Positions 58,122 through 64,000 of a stretch of DNA of 64,000 bases are shown in pieces. The notes beneath the pieces were generated by a model. The model was not told the DNA's origin and made no database searches. It saw only the letters and a list, made by a program, of their open reading frames with translations. How positions within the stretch are numbered: the first letter of the stretch is position 1; each line of letters starts with the position of its first letter. A program made the position numbers and the translations under genes. The stretch comes from CAZKVJ01 sp964556225 (GTDB lineage: Bacteria > Actinomycetota > Acidimicrobiia > Acidimicrobiales > Ilumatobacteraceae). The stretch covers positions 62,001 through 126,000 of the forward strand of contig CAZKVJ010000001.1 in assembly GCA_964556225.1 (NCBI GenBank). Reading direction: 5' to 3'.

Positions 58122-58517
58122 GTGCACATCGTGTCCGCGCTGTTCGTCGACGGGTTCGACCTGCGCCAGGTGCCAGGGCCGTCCACGCGGATCGACCTGA
58201 CGGGCGTGTTCTTCTCGATGGCCGCACCGGCGCCGGTGCCGGTCACCATCGCCCCCCACCTCCTCGCCTTGATCTACTGCCCGGCCGACGAGCCTGGCAC
58301 CGGTGTGTTCGAGGCCGTCTTCCGGCGTGGCGAGCGCGAGGACAGCGAGGAGCTGGCCCGCAACGTCAGCCCGTTCACGGTCGAGCCCGGTCGGTTCACG
58401 TACCGCTTGGTGCGGGGCGAGCTCGAGCTCACGGACTACGGCCAGGTGTTCGCGCACTGCCGCATCGATCGCGGGCCCTGGCACCTGGTGCCGCTCACGC
58501 TGCTGGCGCCGGTGTGA
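58122..58517 (+). CDS. DUF6941-like hypothetical protein
   Basis: 131 aa, GTG start. VHIVSALFVDGFDLRQVPGP then STRIDLTGVFFSMAAP and FTVEPGRFTYRLV resemble DUF6941, a small beta-sandwich family of unknown role. It is the first gene after the palindrome; transketolase follows after 38 bases. The start is chosen from the beginning of the family-like segment. Confidence 0.6.
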   Translation: MHIVSALFVDGFDLRQVPGPSTRIDLTGVFFSMAAPAPVPVTIAPHLLALIYCPADEPGTGVFEAVFRRGEREDSEELARNVSPFTVEPGRFTYRLVRGELELTDYGQVFAHCRIDRGPWHLVPLTLLAPV

Positions 58518-58555
58518 GCAGTCCGCCTCGGGCACGCCGTCGCTAGTGTCGACGC

Positions 58556-60538
58556 GTGCCCTCTGCGCTGACCGCCGAACAGGAACGACAGGCCATCTCG
58601 CTCGTGCGCGGCTTCGCCATGGACGCGCCCCTGCACGCCCGCAGCGGGCACCAGGGCACCGCGATGTCGCTCGCTCCCCTGGCCCACGTCCTGTACGGGC
58701 GCATCATGCGCTTCGATCCCGCCGATCCGGCCTGGCCCGACCGAGACCGCTTCGTGCTCTCCAACGGGCACGCCTCGATCCTGCAGTACTCGATGCTCTA
58801 CCTCACTGGTCACGGGCTCGAGCTCGACGACATCCGTGCGTTCCGACAGTGGGGGTCGCCCACCCCCGGTCACCCCGAGGCCGGTCACACGGCCGGGGTC
58901 GAGGTGACCACGGGACCGCTCGGGCAGGGCTTCGCGAACGCCGTGGGGATGGCGATGGCCGAGCGTCACCTGCGGAGCCGGTTCGGTGCCGACCTCGTCG
59001 ACCACCACACGTTCGTGGTGGCCGGTGACGGGTGCTTCATGGAGGGGGTCAGCCACGAGGCTGCGTCGCTGGCCGGCCACCAGCGCCTGGGACGCCTGAT
59101 CTGCGTCTACGACGACAACCACATCACCATCGACGGCGACACCGACCTCACCTACAGCGACGACGTCGCCATGCGGTTCGCGGCCTACGGCTGGCACGTC
59201 GAGCGGCTCGACGAGATCGGTGAGGACCTCGATGCGATCGAAGCGGCGATCCGGGCGGCGATGGCGGTCGAGGACCGGCCGAGCCTGCTGATCCTGCGCA
59301 CTCACATCGCCTACCCGTCGCCCGATCACACCGACGACCACGAGGCCCACGGCAACCCGTTCACGGCCGCCGACGTCACCCGCACCAAGCAGGTGATGGG
59401 CATCCCCGACGAGCCCTTCTGGGCGCCGCCCGAGCTGGTGGCGGCCTACCGGGCGGGTGCCGCCGAGCGTGGCGGCGCCGCCCGGGCGGCGTGGCAGGAG
59501 CGCATCGGCGCCCGTCCGGAGGTGCGTGCCGCCTGGGACGCCGCATGGGCCGCCACGGGCCTGCCGGGGTGGGACGAGGCGCTGCCGAGCTTCGAACCCG
59601 GTACCGAGCTGGCCACCCGCCAGGCCATCCAGCAGGCGCTCACGGCGGTGGCTTGCGGGCTCCCCGGGCTGATCGCCGGCGCCGCCGACCTCACGGGCAA
59701 CACCGGCGCCAAGCTGGCGGGCCAGGCGCCGCTCAGCGCCGAGACCCCGGCCGGACGCCAGGTGCACTACGGCGTTCGTGAGCACGGCATGGCGGCGGCG
59801 ATGGTGGGAATGGCCCTGCACGGCGGGGTCCTCCCCGTGGGCGGCACGTTCTTCGTCTTCGCCGACTACCTGCGCCCGGCGCTGCGCCTGGCGGCGCTGT
59901 CGAGGGCCAAGGTCGTCTTCGTCTTCAGCCATGACTCCGTCGGCGTCGGCGAGGACGGGCCCACCCACCAGCCGGTCGAGCACCTGGCGTCACTGCGGGC
60001 CATGCCCGACCTGCAGGTGATCCGCCCGGCCGACGCCAACGAGACCGTCGCCGCCCTGCGCGCCGCCGTGGCCCACGACGGCCCCACGGCGCTGGTCCTC
60101 AGCCGCCAGGCGGTTCGGGTGTGCACCGACGGCGCCGCCGTGGCGCCGGGCGCAGCGGTGGTCCACGAGCCGTCCGGCCCACCGGCGGTCGTGATCGTCG
60201 CCACCGGCAGCGAGGTCGCCCCCGCCGTCGATGCGGCGACCCGTCTCGCCGCCGAGGGCCTCAGCGCCCGGGTGGTGTCGATGCCGTCTTGGGACCGCTT
60301 CGAGCGCCAGCCGGCCGCGTACCACCACGAGCTGCTGCCGCCAGGAACGCCCGTGCTGTCGTTCGAGGCGGCCAGCACGTTCGGCTGGGCGCGCTGGGCC
60401 GACGAGAGCATCGGGATCGACCGCTTCGGCGCCAGCGCCCCGGGCGGCGAGACCCTGCGCCGGCTCGGCATCGACATCGACCATCTCGTCGAGCGCGCCC
60501 GCGCGCTCGCGCTCGGCACCGAGCCTGCGGAGGTCTGA
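58556..60538 (+). CDS. tkt: Transketolase
   Basis: 660 aa, full length. TPP domain with LSNGHASILQYSMLYLTGHG, TTGPLGQGFANAVGMAMAER and GDGCFMEGVSHEAASLAGH, and Pyr domain with VREHGMAAAMVGMALHGG and FSHDSVGVGEDGPTHQPVEH. Transfers two-carbon units in the pentose phosphate pathway. GTG start. It is coupled with transaldolase 3 bases later. Confidence 0.96.
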   Translation: MPSALTAEQERQAISLVRGFAMDAPLHARSGHQGTAMSLAPLAHVLYGRIMRFDPADPAWPDRDRFVLSNGHASILQYSMLYLTGHGLELDDIRAFRQWGSPTPGHPEAGHTAGVEVTTGPLGQGFANAVGMAMAERHLRSRFGADLVDHHTFVVAGDGCFMEGVSHEAASLAGHQRLGRLICVYDDNHITIDGDTDLTYSDDVAMRFAAYGWHVERLDEIGEDLDAIEAAIRAAMAVEDRPSLLILRTHIAYPSPDHTDDHEAHGNPFTAADVTRTKQVMGIPDEPFWAPPELVAAYRAGAAERGGAARAAWQERIGARPEVRAAWDAAWAATGLPGWDEALPSFEPGTELATRQAIQQALTAVACGLPGLIAGAADLTGNTGAKLAGQAPLSAETPAGRQVHYGVREHGMAAAMVGMALHGGVLPVGGTFFVFADYLRPALRLAALSRAKVVFVFSHDSVGVGEDGPTHQPVEHLASLRAMPDLQVIRPADANETVAALRAAVAHDGPTALVLSRQAVRVCTDGAAVAPGAAVVHEPSGPPAVVIVATGSEVAPAVDAATRLAAEGLSARVVSMPSWDRFERQPAAYHHELLPPGTPVLSFEAASTFGWARWADESIGIDRFGASAPGGETLRRLGIDIDHLVERARALALGTEPAEV

Positions 60539-60541
60539 ACC

Positions 60542-61648
60542 GTGGAGCGTCTCATCCGGCTCTTCGAGGAACAGGGTCAGAGCCCATGGCTCGACAACCT
60601 ACGCCGTGGCTACCTCACGTCCGGCCAGCTCACGGCCCTGCGTGACGGGGGCGTGCGCGGCCTCACCTCGAACCCGACCATCTTCCAGAAGGCCATCCAG
60701 GGTTCGCCCGACTACGACGGCCAGTTCCGCCAGCTCGCGGCGGCCGGGCGGCCGGTGGTGGACGACTACTGGGAGATGGTCCTGCACGACGTGCGAGGGG
60801 CGCTCGACGTGTTCGCTCCGCTGCACGACGCCAGCGACGGCCGCGACGGCTTCGCCAGCGTCGAGGTCGATCCCGGCCTCGCCCACGACACCGACGGCAC
60901 CATCGTGGCGGCCCGTGCCCTGTCCGAGCAGGTCGACCGGCCCAACCTGATGGTCAAGATCCCGGCGACGGAGGCTGGCCTGCCGGCCATCCGCCGCATG
61001 ATCGGCGAAGGCCGGAGCATCAACGTCACGTTGATCTTCAGCCTCGAGCGCTACTCGAAGGTGATGGAGGCCTACCTGAGCGGGCTCGAGGACCTGGCGG
61101 CCACACCGGGCGCCGACCTCTCGCGGGTGGCCAGCGTGGCCAGCTTCTTCATCAGCCGCGTCGACACCGAGGTCGACCGGCGTCTCGAGGCCATCGGCAC
61201 CCCCTCCGCGCTCGCCCTGCGGGGCCGGGCCGCCGTGGCGCAAGGGAAGCTCGCCTACCAGCGCTTCGTCGAGACCTTCCGCGGGCCGCGGTGGGACGCG
61301 CTGGCCGCCCGGGGGGCGCGCGTGCAACGCCCGCTCTGGGCGTCGACGTCCACGAAGAACCCCGCCTACCCGGACACGCTCTACGTCGACGAGCTCATCG
61401 GGCCGGATACCGTCAACACGCTGCCGGACGCCACCATCGAGGCCTTCGCCGACCACGGCACGGTTGCTCGCAGCATCGACGCCGGCCTCGACCGGGCCGC
61501 CGAGGACTGGGCCGGTCTGAGCGCCATCGGTGTCGATCTCGACGACGTGGGCGAGACCCTCGAGCGCGAGGGTGTGGCCTCGTTCCAGAAGAGCTTCGAC
61601 GAGCTCATCGACGTGCTGGCGGCCAAGGCGGCCGAGCTGCGGGCGTAG
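60542..61648 (+). CDS. tal: Transaldolase
   Basis: 368 aa. GLTSNPTIFQKAIQGS, then Schiff-base Lys in NLMVKIPATEAGLPAI, and SRVDTEVDRRLEAIGTP. It shifts dihydroxyacetone units between sugar phosphates. GTG start 3 bases after tkt stop; the LOG gene begins at the next base after its stop. The usual zwf/opcA genes are not next to it here. Confidence 0.95.
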   Translation: MERLIRLFEEQGQSPWLDNLRRGYLTSGQLTALRDGGVRGLTSNPTIFQKAIQGSPDYDGQFRQLAAAGRPVVDDYWEMVLHDVRGALDVFAPLHDASDGRDGFASVEVDPGLAHDTDGTIVAARALSEQVDRPNLMVKIPATEAGLPAIRRMIGEGRSINVTLIFSLERYSKVMEAYLSGLEDLAATPGADLSRVASVASFFISRVDTEVDRRLEAIGTPSALALRGRAAVAQGKLAYQRFVETFRGPRWDALAARGARVQRPLWASTSTKNPAYPDTLYVDELIGPDTVNTLPDATIEAFADHGTVARSIDAGLDRAAEDWAGLSAIGVDLDDVGETLEREGVASFQKSFDELIDVLAAKAAELRA

Positions 61649-62725
61649 ATGACCGCGAGCGCCTCCGAGCCGCCCGCGACGGGGGCGGCGCCCACCGGCC
61701 CGGACGGGATCGCCGAGCGCCTCGCCGACCTGGCCGATCACCTCGGTGTGCGGCGCGACCGCCGGCTCGTCGACGAGCTGCTGGCGAACGCGGCCGGCCT
61801 CGCACTTGACGCACCGGACACCCTCGACCTGAAGATCGCCACCGCCGCCCTGCGCGAGATGCGCGATGCGTTCCGGATGTTCGCGCCCTACCGGGAGGCG
61901 CGAAAGGTGTCGATCTTCGGCTCGGCGCGCGCCACCGCCGACGATCCGCTCTACGCCCAGGCGCGAGCGGCCGCGGCCGAGTTCGCGTCCAGGGGGTGGA
62001 TGGTGGTGACCGGTGCGGGCCCCGGGATCATGCAAGCCGGCATGGAGGGCGCCGGGAGGGAGCGCTCGATCGGCGTGTCGATCCGGCTCCCGTTCGAGCA
62101 GCGAGCGAACCCGGTCATCGCCGGTGACGCCAAGTACGTGAGCATGAAGTACTTCTTCACCCGCAAGCTCATGCTCATCAAGGAGTCGAAGGGCTTCGTG
62201 TGCCTGCCCGGTGGGTTCGGCACGCTCGACGAGACGTTCGAGCTCCTCACGCTCACGCAGACGGGCAAGGGTGTGCCGGTTCCGATCGTGCTGCTCGACA
62301 CCCCCGGCGACCCCTACTGGGAAGGTGTCGACGGCTTCGTGCGCGATCAGCTGGTGAGCCGCGGGCTCGTGGCGGAGTCGGACACCGAGCTGTACCTCGT
62401 CACCGACCGCGTCGAGGCCGCCGTGGCCGAGGTGTGCGGCTTCTACGCCAACTACGACTCGATGCGCTACGTCGGCGACCAGCTGGTGCTGCGGTTGCGG
62501 GTCGCGCCCACCGACGAGCAGCTCGAACGGCTCAACGACGAGTTCGTTGCGCTCTGTGCCAGCGGGCGGATCGTGCGCACCCCGCCGCTGCCGGTCGAGG
62601 CCCGTGAGGACGACGCCGTGCACCTGGCCCGGCTGCGGTTCCACTTCGCCAAGCACGGCTTCGGCGAGCTGCGTCGTCTGATCGACACGTTGAACTCGTT
62701 CACCGCCGGCTCGGCGGGGTGCTGA
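61649..62725 (+). CDS. LOG-family (TIGR00730) Rossmann protein
   Basis: 358 aa. A helical N-terminal part of about 80 residues precedes the LOG core: SIFGSARATADDPLYAQARA, VVTGAGPGIMQAGMEGAGRE and CLPGGFGTLDETFELLTLTQ (PGGxGTxxE). Known members hydrolyse nucleotide 5'-monophosphates to base and ribose 5-phosphate. Ribose 5-phosphate would fit with tkt-tal. The start directly follows the tal stop. Confidence 0.85.
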   Translation: MTASASEPPATGAAPTGPDGIAERLADLADHLGVRRDRRLVDELLANAAGLALDAPDTLDLKIATAALREMRDAFRMFAPYREARKVSIFGSARATADDPLYAQARAAAAEFASRGWMVVTGAGPGIMQAGMEGAGRERSIGVSIRLPFEQRANPVIAGDAKYVSMKYFFTRKLMLIKESKGFVCLPGGFGTLDETFELLTLTQTGKGVPVPIVLLDTPGDPYWEGVDGFVRDQLVSRGLVAESDTELYLVTDRVEAAVAEVCGFYANYDSMRYVGDQLVLRLRVAPTDEQLERLNDEFVALCASGRIVRTPPLPVEAREDDAVHLARLRFHFAKHGFGELRRLIDTLNSFTAGSAGC

Positions 62726-62737
62726 TCGCTCGGTCGC

Positions 62738-63013
62738 TCACACGCCGAACCCGAACGCCGCCGCCAGGTCGCGCGAGCCGTAGGCGCGGAACGCGAGGAG
62801 CGTCCGGGTGGTGACGATGCCCTCGAGGCGGGCGATGTCGCGCGTGACCACCTCGGCCAGCTCGTCGTGGTCGCGCACCCGCACCACGGCGACGATGTCG
62901 ACCTCACCGGCGACGCTGTAGACCTCGTGGATCCCCTCCACGTCGGCCAGCTCTCCAGCGAGGGCCGCGATGCGGTCCGGGCGGGCATCGATGAGGACGA
63001 AGGCGGTGATCAC
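62738..63013 (-). CDS. Lrp/AsnC ligand-binding (RAM) domain protein
   Basis: 91 aa. It is the stand-alone RAM domain (ITAFVLIDARPDRIAALAGE, LADVEGIHEVYSVAGEVDIV, TRTLLAFRAY) without helix-turn-helix. Such proteins bind amino acids and may modulate a full-length Lrp-like regulator. It is convergent with the LOG gene. Confidence 0.85.
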   Translation of the reverse strand: MITAFVLIDARPDRIAALAGELADVEGIHEVYSVAGEVDIVAVVRVRDHDELAEVVTRDIARLEGIVTTRTLLAFRAYGSRDLAAAFGFGV

Positions 63014-63037
63014 GGTCGCGGAGCCTAGGCAGGTTCG

Positions 63038-63247
63038 TCAGGGCTGCTCGTCGCCGTGGGCAAGGCCGCGCAGGAGGTGGGCCGCCTTCTCGACCGCCCG
63101 GCGGGACTGGGTGAGTCGCCGCTCCTCGTCGGGCCGCCGGTCGTCGCCGCGCTCGACGGCGGCCCGAAGCGACTCGATCGCCCGTTCGGCCAGCTCGTCG
63201 GCAATGGCATCGAGCCGCTCGGCCAGGTCGTCGTACGGTGTCGTCAC
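63038..63247 (-). CDS. Small acidic helical hypothetical protein
   Basis: 69 aa. TTPYDDLAERLDAIADELAE and SRRAVEKAAHLLRGLAHGD form one or two charged helices. The GTG start overlaps the stop of the GlcF-like gene (GTGA), so it is translated with it. Family not recognised. Confidence 0.65.
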   Translation of the reverse strand: MTTPYDDLAERLDAIADELAERAIESLRAAVERGDDRRPDEERRLTQSRRAVEKAAHLLRGLAHGDEQP

Positions 63248-64000
63248 GGGCGCTCCTCCCCGGTGCTGCCGCGCGGCTCGGCCGGTCCGAGCGCGTCGGC
63301 GACGAGCTCCATCGGGTGTCGCACGCTCACCCCCGCAGCCGCGAGGTGCATCGCGCAGCCGGGATTGGCGCTGGCGACGACCGACGCACCACTTCGGTTC
63401 GCCGCCCGCCGGATGGCGGAGAGCTTGCGTTCGCGGATCTCGCTCGCCAGTGCCGGCTCGAGCGCCGAGAAGGCCCCGCCGGCACCGCAGCACAGCCCGT
63501 CGTCGTCGAGCTCGACCACGTCGGCCACGTGCGAGAGGACGGCGCGCACCGATCCGTGCGCCCGCTGGACGTGGCGGAGGTGGCAGGGGTCCTGCAGGAT
63601 CACCGGTCCGAGCCGCTGTACCGGGCGCGCGACTCGATCGAGGCGCCCCTCCAGCCACTCGTGCACGTCGAGCACCCGGGCGGAGAACCGGGCGGCCTCC
63701 GGGGTGCCGAGCAGGTGGCCGTAGTCCTTCATGGCCGCACCACAGCCCGCCGAGTCGACCAGGACCGGCGCGTCCCCCGGCATCGAGCGCATCACCCGCT
63801 CCGCGAGCGCCCGGGTCTCGTCGGTGAGCCCGGCGTGCAGGTGCAGCGCACCGCAGCAGTCCCCGCCCGGACCCGGGACCGTGAAGGTCGCCCCACTGGC
63901 CGCCACCACCGCGGCCGTGGCCTGGTGGACCGGCCGCATCCACGCATCCATCACGCAACCGGTGAACAGCCACGTGTCGGGCCCGCTGGACCGAAGCGCC
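63244..64000 (-). CDS. GlcF-like (Fe-S)-binding protein, C-terminal part
   Basis: The gene leaves the window at the right edge. The frame stays open through 64000, and the residues before the first ATG (LFTGCV) fit the family. Two CCG domains are seen: GGDCCGALHLHAGL with later DSAGCGAAMKDYG, and QDPCHLRH with LCCGAGGAFS. These bind heterodisulfide- or Fe-S-type cofactors. It is probably glycolate oxidase subunit F or a related lactate/heterodisulfide protein. N-terminal ferredoxin domain is outside the window. Confidence 0.88.
   Translation of the reverse strand, partial: ALRSSGPDTWLFTGCVMDAWMRPVHQATAAVVAASGATFTVPGPGGDCCGALHLHAGLTDETRALAERVMRSMPGDAPVLVDSAGCGAAMKDYGHLLGTPEAARFSARVLDVHEWLEGRLDRVARPVQRLGPVILQDPCHLRHVQRAHGSVRAVLSHVADVVELDDDGLCCGAGGAFSALEPALASEIRERKLSAIRRAANRSGASVVASANPGCAMHLAAAGVSVRHPMELVADALGPAEPRGSTGEERP

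Noticed and set aside
1..64000. tRNA, rRNA, CRISPR arrays and insertion sequences
   Set aside because: No cloverleaf, rRNA segment, regular spaced repeats or transposase gene was seen on either strand.

Overview
The window is about 70% GC and gene-dense, with many GTG starts and stop/start overlaps (GTGA, ATGA, TGATG). It looks like a free-living actinobacterium, most likely class Acidimicrobiia. The evidence is a complete Pup-proteasome locus (mpa, dop, pup, prcB, prcA, pafA), a WhiB regulator, an F420-type LLM oxidoreductase, a DUF4193 protein, and gene order that matches mycobacterial blocks around bfn-merR-gcv and around helY-tatC-tatB-pafA-prc-pup-dop-mpa-trmI. The taxonomic call is inference; no rRNA or tRNA gene is present.

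Layout. 1-10 kb holds the end of a bifunctional-nuclease gene, a lysyl-oxidase-like lipoprotein, a MerR regulator and the glycine cleavage genes gcvT and gcvP. A threonine aldolase and an AsnO/VioC-type Fe(II)/2-oxoglutarate dioxygenase follow, controlled by a divergent RpiR regulator with a clear operator. 10-17 kb is accessory: an internally deleted LLM oxidoreductase, a zinc-ribbon gene inside an inverted repeat, two paralogous cupredoxin lipoproteins, small DUF6325/DUF7144/SHOCT proteins and a frameshifted MalT-type LuxR regulator. 17-20 kb is an SDR, a glutamine-synthetase-like ligase and a peroxiredoxin whose peroxidatic Cys codon is an in-frame TGA (probable selenocysteine). 20-35 kb is metabolism: PLP lyase, WhiB, two crotonases, ribokinase, PrmA, gamma-carbonic anhydrase, CoA-disulfide reductase, a double-length ThyX, an M20 hydrolase and an MDR dehydrogenase.

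35-53 kb is one long minus-strand housekeeping block: a DAGK-like protein, the Ski2-like helicase, tatC, tatB, lepB, pafA, the 5-oxoprolinase genes pxpCBA, prcA, prcB, pup, dop and mpa. A ferredoxin, trmI, a TtuA/TtuB-like tRNA thiolation pair and small membrane proteins follow. The pxp genes sit inside the proteasome operon and are translationally coupled to each other. 53-64 kb has a LON-domain protein, dacB, an acyl-CoA synthetase, a TetR regulator, transketolase-transaldolase, a LOG-family protein, an AsnC-type ligand domain and the C-terminal part of a GlcF-like Fe-S protein.

The strongest items for a second look are the probable selenoprotein peroxiredoxin, a near-identical perfect palindrome found twice 58 kb apart (one copy beside a single-nucleotide-loop G-quadruplex motif), pxpABC inside the proteasome operon, a ThyX whose signature is split between its two halves, and a possible amino-acid hydroxylation, retro-aldol and glycine-cleavage route at 2-11 kb.
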